A stretch of DNA of 5,474 nucleotides from Ruminiclostridium sp. (GCA_017550775.1 JAFZOA010000225.1:1-5474); one strand, 5' to 3'. Shown: positions 1 to 5,474, counted from the first letter of the stretch. Numbers and translations are program-made. Notes: a model not told the origin generated them from the sequence alone.

Positions 1-1
1 C

Positions 2-334
2 AACTCAACGATTTTTGCACTTGATATACTCAGAATACTTGATCTTATCTACTATCGTATATCGGGAGGTCTCGATCCTAAGATCTCTTTAACCGTTTAC
101 GGACGGTTTTCAACATTTAAAACGGCGAGAGTATGCGAACAACTGATAAGACAGGAAAATCGCAGATTCCGAGCATCAATTGATTTCCTTGACCGTTTCC
201 TTAAAGCAGACCTAACATCGGACCAGCGCTGGGATGTAATCGAAAATTACTTTCTGGGTCGAATTGACGCTGCTGAGAAAATACTTGAAAGCAATGCAAC
301 CCCACAGTTAGAGGCATCTGGTAATGATACTTAA
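2..334 (+). CDS. C-terminal part of an unrecognised protein (start lies before the window)
   Basis: An uninterrupted reading frame runs from the window edge to a TAA stop at 332-334, giving 110 residues with no internal ATG, so the start must be outside. I do not recognise the family. The fragment begins NSTIFALDILRILDLIYY, is mostly helical in appearance with charged stretches (EQLIRQENRRFRASIDFLDRF, then DQRWDVIENYF and DAAEKILESN), and ends in a polar tail. No membrane segment or catalytic motif is visible. A perfect hairpin begins 10 bases after the stop, which fits a gene end and supports the frame being real. The next gene on this strand is over 400 bp away, so they are probably separate transcripts. 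It could be cargo of an accessory element, but that is inference from context only. Confidence 0.6.
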   Translation, partial: NSTIFALDILRILDLIYYRISGGLDPKISLTVYGRFSTFKTARVCEQLIRQENRRFRASIDFLDRFLKADLTSDQRWDVIENYFLGRIDAAEKILESNATPQLEASGNDT

Positions 335-344
335 CGAATGAATC

Positions 345-376
345 AACGCTCTGTATATTGCGATATACAGAGCGTT
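345..376 (+). terminator. Perfect 14-bp hairpin after the partial gene
   Basis: AACGCTCTGTATAT (345-358) and its exact reverse complement (363-376) flank a TGCG tetraloop. It sits 10 bases after the stop of the partial gene, the usual place for a transcript end. No T-tract follows on either strand, so it is not a standard intrinsic terminator. It may act as a 3'-end stabilising or processing hairpin, or be a small repeat or protein-binding palindrome. Confidence 0.5.
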
Positions 377-744
377 AAACATTCTGACGACATTGACTGC
401 ATCTTGTCGGAGTACTTCTGACACTTGAATACAAAACATAGAGATTCTGTTACAACACTCGACATAGTGGGCCGTTAATAACACTCATCAGAGGGATATT
501 TATATCATTAATAGCATAACATCCGTACAAAATCTTTTTAAAACAGTTTTATAGCATTGTGGCGATAAACAGCTAAATATTAAGGTTTCTGCCGATTTGA
601 TTTGTTTATTTAACATATACAAAGTGCAAAAATAACTGATTTGGAGAAAAAATAGCGAACGTGAGAAAGCATATCTACTACCGTAGCAAGCCCGAATGTG
701 ATAGTATATATACAGGGATTACATCCCGAAATAAATCAAAAGAA
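377..744. other. AT-rich non-coding stretch, no gene seen
   Basis: About 370 bases between the hairpin and the small acidic gene contain no reading frame with a believable start and ribosome binding site. A GTG at 661 opens the frame of the downstream gene early, but its nearest GGAG (643-646) is 14 bases away, and the added 33 residues look like translated leader. Several A/T-rich segments (for example CATATAC near 614-620 and TAGTATATAT near 703-712) could be -10 elements, but none has a good -35 at the right distance. The promoter of the small gene is probably here but cannot be placed with confidence. Confidence 0.45.
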
Positions 745-746
745 AT

Positions 747-750
747 GAGG
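747..750 (+). promoter_or_regulatory. Ribosome binding site that fixes the start at 760
   Basis: GAGG followed by an A-rich spacer lies 9 bases before the ATG at 760. The alternative in-frame ATG at 745-747 overlaps this site and has no ribosome binding site of its own. The GTG at 661 has only a distant GGAG. Confidence 0.65.
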
Positions 751-759
751 AAAAAAACA

Positions 760-1098
760 ATGAGAGCAGTATTAATATCGTATAACAACGGCATCGTTGT
801 TGCCAAAATCGAGCAGTACAAAAAAGTATGGTATGGCATGTATGATGATATGGCAGCTAAGCTTGCACAAGATCTTTATGATGCCTATAACGGTGCCGAT
901 ATAAGCACCTGGGATTCAGATATCGATTACGATGGAAAACCCGAGTCAGAATATTGGCACGATGATGATAAATATAGTCCCGGTTGTGGCTATATTATAT
1001 ATGACAAGGGATCGTTAACTGTTGAGAACGCCGATAGTCAGCTTACTGATATGATGATCGAGCTTGCAAGATTAATGGGTGAGGATCGCGCTAAATGA
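760..1098 (+). CDS. Small acidic protein of unknown function (112 aa)
   Basis: The frame starts at ATG 760, behind a GAGG site 9 bases upstream, and ends at TGA 1096-1098. Longer versions from ATG 745 or GTG 661 are possible but lack good initiation signals. I do not recognise the family. The protein has a short hydrophobic beta-like start (MRAVLISYNNGIVVAKI), an aromatic-rich middle (KKVWYGMYDDM, YWHDDDKY) and a helical C-terminus (LTDMMIELARLMGEDRAK). It is clearly acidic: I count 16 Asp and 6 Glu against 8 Lys and 3 Arg. There is no signal peptide, membrane segment or cysteine cluster, so it is probably cytosolic. It is monocistronic, with a hairpin about 35 bases after the stop. The acidity and position near a tRNA would fit a phage or plasmid-type accessory protein, but nothing proves this. 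Confidence 0.6.
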   Translation: MRAVLISYNNGIVVAKIEQYKKVWYGMYDDMAAKLAQDLYDAYNGADISTWDSDIDYDGKPESEYWHDDDKYSPGCGYIIYDKGSLTVENADSQLTDMMIELARLMGEDRAK

Positions 1099-1132
1099 TG
1101 ATTTTGTCAGATAATAACTCAACAATTCAGAC

Positions 1133-1163
1133 TAACCCCACATCGGTAGAGCCGGTGGGGTTA
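1133..1163 (+). terminator. Terminator-like hairpin after the small acidic gene
   Basis: TAACCCCAC (1133-1141) pairs perfectly with GTGGGGTTA (1155-1163), and inside the loop CGG (1144-1146) can pair with CCG (1152-1154). The hairpin is about 35 bases past the stop. Only a weak T-rich stretch follows (1161-1175), so termination may be incomplete. Its position makes it the likely end of the small gene's transcript. Confidence 0.6.
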
Positions 1164-1288
1164 TAACGTCTTTGTAATTCACAGCCGTTTAGAATGTACT
1201 ATTATAGTACTGCTTGCTCTTTGACATCACTTAACTGCTTAAAAGCATAACCCTAAAAATTATATCATTATAAACCCTTCTTATCACT

Positions 1289-1324
1289 AAAAAACCGTGA
1301 GAAAAGCAGCGGTTTTCTCGCGGT
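1289..1324 (-). terminator. Intrinsic terminator for the tRNA-Leu transcript
   Basis: The arms 1294-1305 and 1313-1324 form a 12-bp stem (one G-T wobble) with a 7-base loop. Read on the minus strand it is followed directly by five T residues (A1289-1293 on the plus strand), a standard rho-independent terminator. On the plus strand no T-tract follows, so it works for minus-strand transcription. The only gene it can serve is the tRNA, whose 3' end is 113 bases upstream on that strand. Confidence 0.78.
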
Positions 1325-1337
1325 AAAGTACCAAAGT

Positions 1338-1357
1338 GTGCGAACTTTGTGCGAACT
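1338..1357. repeat. Tandem direct repeat of GTGCGAACT
   Basis: GTGCGAACT occurs at 1338-1346 and again at 1349-1357, an 11-base period of about one helical turn, in the non-coding DNA beyond the tRNA 3' end. Two same-face copies suggest a possible site for a dimeric or cooperative DNA-binding protein, such as a recombinase arm site. That role is inference; the repeat itself is plain. Confidence 0.5.
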
Positions 1358-1381
1358 GGGGTAAAATCACAGTTAGATAAT

Positions 1382-1425
1382 ATAACAAAGCCGTCTGTGG
1401 CACTGCCCACAAACGGCTCTGTTAT
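1382..1425 (-). other. 19-bp imperfect hairpin just downstream of tRNA-Leu
   Basis: The arms 1382-1400 and 1407-1425 pair at 17 of 19 positions around a 6-base loop; the mismatches are 1388/1419 and 1395/1412. The hairpin begins 11 bases after the encoded CCA on the minus strand. It lacks a run of T on either side, so it may be a processing or stability element in the tRNA precursor, a weak terminator, or a remnant palindrome. The true terminator is about 60 bases further on. Confidence 0.5.
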
Positions 1426-1436
1426 CAGCTTTTCAC

Positions 1437-1522
1437 TGGTGCGGAGAATGAGACTTGAACTCACACGAGCTAACGCCCACTACCCCCTCAAAGTAGCGTG
1501 TCTGCCATTCCACCACCTCCGC
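1437..1522 (-). tRNA. tRNA-Leu, anticodon GAG
   Basis: Read on the minus strand this is an 86-base class II tRNA including an encoded CCA end. The acceptor stem GCGGAGG pairs with TCTCCGC (last pair G-T). The D stem is GTG/CAC. The anticodon stem CTACT/GGTAG encloses the loop TTGAGGG, placing anticodon GAG at 1487-1489, which reads CUC and CUU leucine codons. A long variable arm (stem GGGC/GCTC) is followed by the T stem GTGAG/CTCAT with loop TTCAAGT. The long variable arm and discriminator A match leucine identity. A strong promoter lies just upstream and an intrinsic terminator downstream, so it is transcribed alone. All stems pair well, with no sign of degeneration. Confidence 0.97.
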
Positions 1523-1550
1523 AGGTGGTCATCTCGTTGATGACTATGTT

Positions 1551-1579
1551 AGTATATCACAATCTGATCGATTTGTCAA
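1551..1579 (-). promoter_or_regulatory. Strong sigma-A promoter of tRNA-Leu
   Basis: On the minus strand a perfect -35 TTGACA (1574-1579) and a -10 TATACT (1551-1556) are separated by exactly 17 bases. The bases before the -10 give an extended TGA-TATACT form. Upstream of the -35 are A and T runs (about 1583-1610, including the palindrome TTTTTTCGAAAAAA at 1583-1596) that resemble an UP element. Transcription would start near 1544, giving a leader of about 20 bases before the tRNA. Confidence 0.92.
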
Positions 1580-1727
1580 TACTTTTTTCGAAAAAATTTT
1601 ACTTTTTTTTGTGCCGTCTACAGATTTGCCCCAAAAAGCCTGATAAACCAACTGAAATATCACATTGGAAGGAAAAGAAGCTCAGGCGTAAATCGTAGTT
1701 TCACCAGACTCCGGACTGTAACTATTC

Positions 1728-1762
1728 ATGTATCTTCCCCGGTATCGGCAGGGAAGATACAT
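1728..1762 (-). terminator. Perfect 12-bp hairpin after the hybrid sensor gene
   Basis: ATGTATCTTCCC (1728-1739) and GGGAAGATACAT (1751-1762) form a perfect stem with an 11-base loop. It starts 32 bases after the stop of the large minus-strand gene. The sequence after it on the minus strand (GAATAGTTACAG) is not T-rich, so it is a weak or factor-dependent terminator, or a 3' stabilising hairpin. Confidence 0.45.
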
Positions 1763-1794
1763 ATCCATTCAGTAGCATGAGCCGTGTAGGATCA

Positions 1795-4761
1795 TTATTT
1801 TTCGTCCGACATAAACCTGATCTTTTCTTCAGGCAGATACTTTATCAGCAGCTCTTCAAGCTTTCCGGGATCCAGCGGCTTTGTAAGATAATCGTCAAAG
1901 CCTTCATTAATGTACTGCTCCCGTGCTCCGAATCCTGCATTCGCTGTAAGACAGATCGCGGGGGTGGACGCATTGAGCGATGTCTCGCCGCTGCGTATCT
2001 CGCGAAGAGTTTCGACTCCGCTTTTTTCGGGCATTGACTGGTCAAGTATGATCACGTCATATTTCTTTCTCTGGCAGAGCTTTATTGCCTGTTTTCCGTT
2101 GAGTGCAGTCTCGGTATGGATCTCCGTACTGCCGAGAAGCTTTTCCATAAGCACGAGATTCATCGGTACATCATCGACTATCAGTGCGCGGGCATCGGGA
2201 GCGCGGAATTTCTCACGGTATTTGCTGCGCTTTTCGACAGTTTTTCTGTATGCTTCCTTGTAGTTGCCAAGAGGCTCCCGGTTCGCTACTATCTGCTTGA
2301 TGCGGAAGAACATTACCGTACCCTGACCATACATACTTTCGAGGTTGAGTGAACTTCCCATAACCCTGAGAAGCTCATCTGCGATGTTGATAACGAGGCT
2401 CTCCATGTTTTCATCGTTTTCGTCTCCCGAAAGAAGCTCGCTGAGCTTTACCGGTTTCATTCCGGTATTCTTTACAGCGATGTCGAGCATTATATAATCG
2501 GTACCCACTTCGTCGGGAATGTCATCGTAGGTGATACAGAATGTGATATTCCCCTGATTTGCGGTATGTACGGCGTAGTTGAGCAGATTTATGATGATCT
2601 GCTTCAAATGCACCTCGTCGCCCCGCAGCCTTCTCGGTATGCTGTTGTCGATATCGAGCGAGAACCTGATACCTCTGCTGTCCGCATCGGGCTGTACCAT
2701 ATTGACAAGGTCGCTTATCATACAGGAAACGTCGTATTCAGCGGTTTTGATCTTGGTCTTTCCCGCCTCTATGCTCGAAATGTCGAGTATGTCGTTCAGA
2801 AGACCGAGCAGGGTAGAGCCCGATGTGCGGATATTCTCGGCATAATCGTGTATTGCCTTGTCCTTGCTGTCTCGCAGTATGAGCTCATTCATTCCGAGAA
2901 TGGTGTGTACCGGTATTCGTATGTTATGCGACATCTTTGACAGGAACGACGATTTCGCTTCGCTTGCCGCTATAGCGCGTTCCGATACATTGATAAGCCT
3001 GTCTCTTTTACGCTTATCTGTGTCTATGCCCTCCACAAGCCACAGAACGTGTTCTATTTCACCGTTCTTCGCCCGTTCGGACACGATAAACCTTCCGCGG
3101 CACCATACCTCTCTTGCGCTTAAGAACTCCTCGGTGATCGTATTTGTATTCTTAAGACGCTCGTTAAGCGTAGAGAAGTTGACAAACGCATGGATGATCT
3201 CCCGTGAGCTTTCGTGCGTCATCTGATCCATTACATGGTACAGGGTCGCCTGTGCGTGCTCGCGCTGTCCGCCGATGAGGTCGGACACTCTCTGAACCTT
3301 GGTCTTTATCACAGTGATGATATCGCCGCGAAGGTCGATGTCGATCATAGAAAAGTAGATGTTAGCCACGGAGGATATCTGCTCATTCATAAGTTTTACG
3401 GCTTCAAGCGTCTGATCGCGCTCGCGCTTCTCTCTGTCTATATCCTCCACAAGGAACATGGTTCGTGCGACCTTTCCGCTCGGAAGCCTTTCCGAGACTA
3501 TAAAACGTGCTCTGCGCCACTTCTTGTCTGCGCTCATGAACTCAGCGGTGATAGTGTTCTGTTCCTTGAGACGGTGGTTGAGCTTTGTAAAATCAACGAA
3601 GTCAAGAATGTATGTTCTTGTTGACGGGTCGGAGCATGCCTCCATTATCTTCCGTATAAGATCCTGACAGTTATGCCGCGCCTTTCCGACTATTTCATCG
3701 ACCTCGCTTCTGGTGCTGCGTATGACACTGAATGTATCGTTTATGAAATTGATCTCATGAAGAGATATGTAGATATCCGCGGTTGAGGAAAGCTGACCGT
3801 TGAGCTGTTCGGCGGTTATCTGGCGTTTTCCGGAGTTTATCATGATGATCGCAATGACAAGTATGATAAAGACCGAAGCGCCGACAGTTGTAATGAACAG
3901 GGCGTTGAGCTTTCTGAACACCGCCGTCGCGTCCATAACGGATATACAGTTCCAGTCGTTCTGTATCTCGGCGGCATATATTATATAGTATCTGTCCCCG
4001 AAAGGTATCTCAAAACAATCCTCGTCGTAAAGACAAAGCTTTTCATAAACGGCGGCACCGAATGTCCCGAGCTCCGTGCTGTAATCCTTTCCTACTTCAC
4101 CCGTGTCGGAATGTGCGATGACGACGCCGTTTCTGTTGAGTATCATCTCCTGGTCCGCGTTTTCAAACCGTGTCGCCTTCTCGGTTATAGCCTGCACTCT
4201 GTCGAGCGACAAATCGACGGAAATAACACTTGCTCCGTCACTCAGCGTCTTGCCGAGCGCAAGCATCATGTTGCCGGTCTGAAGATCGCGGTAAGGGTCA
4301 AGGACAGTTATCTTTCCGGGTGATTCCATGGGTTTTGTGTACCACGGGCGGGAGGTCACGTCATAGTCTTCCGGCGGCTCCCAGTTGGTGCCGCTGTAAA
4401 ATTTGCCGTTGATACAGCCATATAACCCCGATTGATTTTCATGCAGAGCGTTTGTAACGGCAGTTGACTGTGCCACAAGATAATCCTGTATGTCTTTTTC
4501 GGGCCTGTGGTCCGCGATCATCTGGTCGAGGGTGTATGCGGTGAGGTTTATCGGGTCTATGTTCTCATACAGATAGTCCTCAAGAAGATCGGCGGCCTGT
4601 AAAGCGGAAAGCTGGCCGTCCTTTGTGATACCGGCGCGCTGTTCATCGTAAAGCCTCGTGTAGAAAGCAAATATCATGCCAACGAAGAACGCCGCCACAA
4701 GGATCGACACGATTATGTATTTTATAATGAGAACCTTTTCCTTTTCTGTTCTGCCGTTCAT
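1795..4761 (-). CDS. Membrane hybrid sensor: dCACHE, two PAS-like domains, degenerate histidine kinase core, receiver (988 aa)
   Basis: ATG 4761 follows GGAGGGG with ideal spacing. Segments by residue: membrane helix 11-33; extracytoplasmic dCACHE-type sensor about 34-285, with Y133, R138, W140, Y141, Y157, D159 and D183 in the arrangement of the amino-acid-binding signature; membrane helix 287-309; two collinear PAS-like repeats (325-449 and 463-587); signalling helix; HisKA-like helices 600-668 with H612; HATPase-like 675-822; receiver 857-980 with acidic pair D863/D864, phospho-acceptor D907, T939 and K961 all present. The kinase core looks damaged: H612 is followed by N-I-R-I-P instead of the usual E/D-x-R-T/N-P, the N-box Asn position is Y729, the G1 Asp is N765, and the G2 glycines read M-E-S-L-V (786-790). 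No HPt domain follows. A phosphorelay scaffold or pseudokinase is therefore as likely as an active kinase. It probably acts with the neighbouring GGDEF gene. Confidence 0.97.
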   Translation of the reverse strand: MNGRTEKEKVLIIKYIIVSILVAAFFVGMIFAFYTRLYDEQRAGITKDGQLSALQAADLLEDYLYENIDPINLTAYTLDQMIADHRPEKDIQDYLVAQSTAVTNALHENQSGLYGCINGKFYSGTNWEPPEDYDVTSRPWYTKPMESPGKITVLDPYRDLQTGNMMLALGKTLSDGASVISVDLSLDRVQAITEKATRFENADQEMILNRNGVVIAHSDTGEVGKDYSTELGTFGAAVYEKLCLYDEDCFEIPFGDRYYIIYAAEIQNDWNCISVMDATAVFRKLNALFITTVGASVFIILVIAIIMINSGKRQITAEQLNGQLSSTADIYISLHEINFINDTFSVIRSTRSEVDEIVGKARHNCQDLIRKIMEACSDPSTRTYILDFVDFTKLNHRLKEQNTITAEFMSADKKWRRARFIVSERLPSGKVARTMFLVEDIDREKRERDQTLEAVKLMNEQISSVANIYFSMIDIDLRGDIITVIKTKVQRVSDLIGGQREHAQATLYHVMDQMTHESSREIIHAFVNFSTLNERLKNTNTITEEFLSAREVWCRGRFIVSERAKNGEIEHVLWLVEGIDTDKRKRDRLINVSERAIAASEAKSSFLSKMSHNIRIPVHTILGMNELILRDSKDKAIHDYAENIRTSGSTLLGLLNDILDISSIEAGKTKIKTAEYDVSCMISDLVNMVQPDADSRGIRFSLDIDNSIPRRLRGDEVHLKQIIINLLNYAVHTANQGNITFCITYDDIPDEVGTDYIMLDIAVKNTGMKPVKLSELLSGDENDENMESLVINIADELLRVMGSSLNLESMYGQGTVMFFRIKQIVANREPLGNYKEAYRKTVEKRSKYREKFRAPDARALIVDDVPMNLVLMEKLLGSTEIHTETALNGKQAIKLCQRKKYDVIILDQSMPEKSGVETLREIRSGETSLNASTPAICLTANAGFGAREQYINEGFDDYLTKPLDPGKLEELLIKYLPEEKIRFMSDEK
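3001..3789 (-). repeat. Internal tandem duplication encoding two PAS-like domains
   Basis: Residues 325-449 (3415-3789) and 463-587 (3001-3375) of the hybrid sensor align without a single gap at a 138-residue (414-bp) offset. I count about 53 identical positions of 125. Shared landmarks include SSxAxIYxS, NTITxEF, W-x-R-x-RFIVSER and LVExID followed by a KR-x-RD tail. The DNA copies have diverged, so the duplication is old and both copies appear kept by selection. PAS-like is a judgement from shape and position between membrane helix and HisKA. Confidence 0.8.
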
Positions 4762-4767
4762 TCCATT

Positions 4768-4774
4768 CCCCTCC
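4768..4774 (-). promoter_or_regulatory. Ribosome binding site of the hybrid sensor gene
   Basis: GGAGGGG on the minus strand sits with 8 bases between GGAGG and the ATG at 4761. Another ATG at 4766 meets a stop after two codons, so 4761 is the start. Confidence 0.88.
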
Positions 4775-4793
4775 GAAAGCTTTTCACGCTATA

Positions 4794-4926
4794 TTAAGGA
4801 ACCGCTGATTTAATCTTGCACAAATTCCCCTTGACTTGCGCCGGCAAACCCGCGGAGAATTTGTACGATCTGCCAACTTGATCTACAACGCAATCAACGC
4901 ACGATCTTTAATTATCGTTTCCTTAA
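4794..4926. repeat. 133-bp MITE-like element with terminal inverted repeats
   Basis: The left end TTAAGGAACCGCTGATTTAA and the reverse complement of the right end (TTAAGGAAACGATAATTAAA) agree at 16 of 20 positions, the first eight exactly. Inside, GCACAAATTC (4818-4827) and GAATTTGTAC (4857-4866) pair at 9 of 10. There is no reading frame. The element fills most of the 176-bp gap between the GGDEF and hybrid sensor genes, starting 32 bases before the sensor ATG and ending 11 bases from the GGDEF stop. The form fits a non-autonomous miniature transposable element or a dispersed intergenic repeat. No clear target-site duplication is visible beyond the shared TTAA ends. As RNA it could fold and attenuate or stabilise a read-through transcript. 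Confidence 0.5.
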
Positions 4927-4937
4927 AAGAACCGGTA

Positions 4938-5474
4938 TTATCTTCTGCGGCGGTCGCCGTGTTTCAGATAGTAAGCAGACTTGTCATCATACATACGCTT
5001 GTCCGCGCGGTGGAATACATCCCGGTACGCCTTGTCTGTGTCCGGCTGAAATATGGCATAACCCATGGACATACTCAGCGGCTTCTTGTACGGTCTTTCG
5101 TTCGTATTCTCCGCAGCGATACGGTATTCGAGCTGTGAAATGCTGTTCTGTACCTCGGTCTCTGAAACATTATTCAGAATAACGATGAACTCGTCACCGC
5201 CGATACGGAAGATCTCTCCCTTGTCATACACATAGGAAAGCACGTTCGTTGCGTCGATTATAGCCATATCGCCGTATTCGTGTCCGAGATTGTCGTTTAT
5301 GCTTTTGAGACCGTTCATGTCGAACACGATGACCGAGAAAGCCGCGTTCCCGGTCTTTATCATCTCATTGATATGCTTCTCGGTGTTAAGATATGAAGCC
5401 TTGTTCCTTACTCCGGTCATGCCGTCGAGATAAGCCTGCTCCTTTACGCTTGCGATCTGGAAATAAAGCTCGTC
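4938..5474 (-). CDS. GGDEF-domain diguanylate cyclase, C-terminal part (start beyond the window)
   Basis: The frame is open from the right edge to TAA 4938-4940, giving the last 178 residues. The ATG at 5418-5420 is internal: the coding sequence upstream of it (VKEQAYLDGMTGVRNK) is the usual entry into a GGDEF domain, equivalent to LAxxDxLTGLxNR. The domain is complete: metal and substrate segment FDMNGLKSINDNLGH, active-site loop R-I-GGDEF at 5187-5201, and the closing MGYAIFQ and RADKRMYDDK segments. GGDEF proteins condense two GTP into cyclic di-GMP. The RxxD inhibitory site normally five residues before GGDEF is absent (Y-D-K-G here), so classical product inhibition is unlikely. The protein ends in four arginines. 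Any sensor domain lies outside the window. It is upstream of the hybrid sensor on the same strand and may share its transcript. Confidence 0.96.
   Translation of the reverse strand, partial: DELYFQIASVKEQAYLDGMTGVRNKASYLNTEKHINEMIKTGNAAFSVIVFDMNGLKSINDNLGHEYGDMAIIDATNVLSYVYDKGEIFRIGGDEFIVILNNVSETEVQNSISQLEYRIAAENTNERPYKKPLSMSMGYAIFQPDTDKAYRDVFHRADKRMYDDKSAYYLKHGDRRRR

Noticed and set aside
581..620. A second copy of the TTAAGG-ended element, suggested by TTAAGG and GATTTGAT here
   Set aside because: Only short disconnected matches in AT-rich DNA, with no matching right end or internal palindrome.
1231..1464. Minus-strand reading frame of 77 codons overlapping the tRNA-Leu 3' end
   Set aside because: It overlaps the tRNA and two hairpins including the terminator, has no ribosome binding site, and its sequence is just translated structural DNA.
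1638..1687. GCCTGA/TCAGGC inverted repeat followed by TTTTT on the minus strand
   Set aside because: Only 6 bp of stem with a loop of nearly 40 bases; too weak to call a terminator.
1349..1698. Two plus-strand frames (1349-1540 and 1498-1698) across the tRNA and its promoter
   Set aside because: They are antisense to the tRNA and its promoter; peptides of the type RLELTRANAHYPLKVACLPF are the familiar false product of translating a tRNA-Leu gene backwards.
1777..4412. Many plus-strand frames of 60-136 codons opposite the hybrid sensor gene
   Set aside because: All are antisense shadows of a 988-codon gene with clear domains and have no supporting start signals.
4794..4926. A sigma-A promoter for the hybrid sensor inside the element
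   Set aside because: The best pair on the minus strand (TTGTAG, 17 bases, TACAAA) matches only 3 of 6 and 4 of 6 consensus positions, so it is not annotated.
4836..5138. Plus-strand 100-codon frame across the inverted-repeat element and the GGDEF gene
   Set aside because: It runs antisense through conserved GGDEF coding sequence and through the palindromic element.
1..5474. CRISPR array, retron, or other defence system
   Set aside because: No regularly spaced repeats, reverse transcriptase, nuclease or toxin-antitoxin motifs were found on either strand.

Overview
The window looks like a Clostridia chromosome, most likely Ruminococcus/Oscillospiraceae-like. The basis is a style judgement: GGAGG-type Shine-Dalgarno sites, sigma-A promoters, and large hybrid-kinase and GGDEF proteins typical of gut Firmicutes. 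No species is claimed.

Left part (1-1436). This is an AT-rich, gene-poor region read on the + strand. It holds the last 110 codons of an unrecognised protein (2-334), a perfect 14-bp hairpin just after its stop, and about 380 bp with no convincing gene. A small, acidic, unrecognised 112-residue protein follows (760-1098) with its own terminator-like hairpin. Between it and the tRNA lie two more hairpins and a 9-bp tandem direct repeat. One hairpin is a clear minus-strand intrinsic terminator. The position next to a tRNA 3' end, with orphan genes, suggests the edge of an accessory or mobile region, but no integrase or att duplication is visible here.

Middle (1437-1794). A complete tRNA-Leu(GAG) gene on the minus strand has its CCA encoded and a near-consensus promoter with an A/T-rich upstream element. 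It is followed by about 270 bp of intergenic DNA containing a hairpin that probably ends the large gene to the right.

Right part (1795-5474). Two signalling genes lie on the minus strand. The upstream one (4938 to beyond the window end) supplies the C-terminal GGDEF diguanylate cyclase domain, with an intact GGDEF motif and no canonical inhibitory I-site. The downstream one (1795-4761) is a 988-residue membrane hybrid sensor. In order it has an external dCACHE domain carrying what looks like the amino-acid-binding signature, two tandem PAS-like domains (an internal 138-residue-period duplication), a HisKA-like helix pair, a HATPase-like domain and an intact receiver. Its kinase core appears degenerate: the residue after the H-box His is Asn, the N-box Asn position is Tyr, the G1 Asp is Asn, and the G2 glycines are gone. 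It may therefore be a pseudokinase with a working receiver.

Between the two signalling genes is a 133-bp element with about 20-bp imperfect terminal inverted repeats beginning TTAAGGAA and an internal palindrome. It resembles a MITE or intergenic repeat and fills nearly all of the gap. Removing it would leave about 43 bp, so the two genes may once have been, or may still be, one operon linking amino-acid sensing to c-di-GMP signalling.
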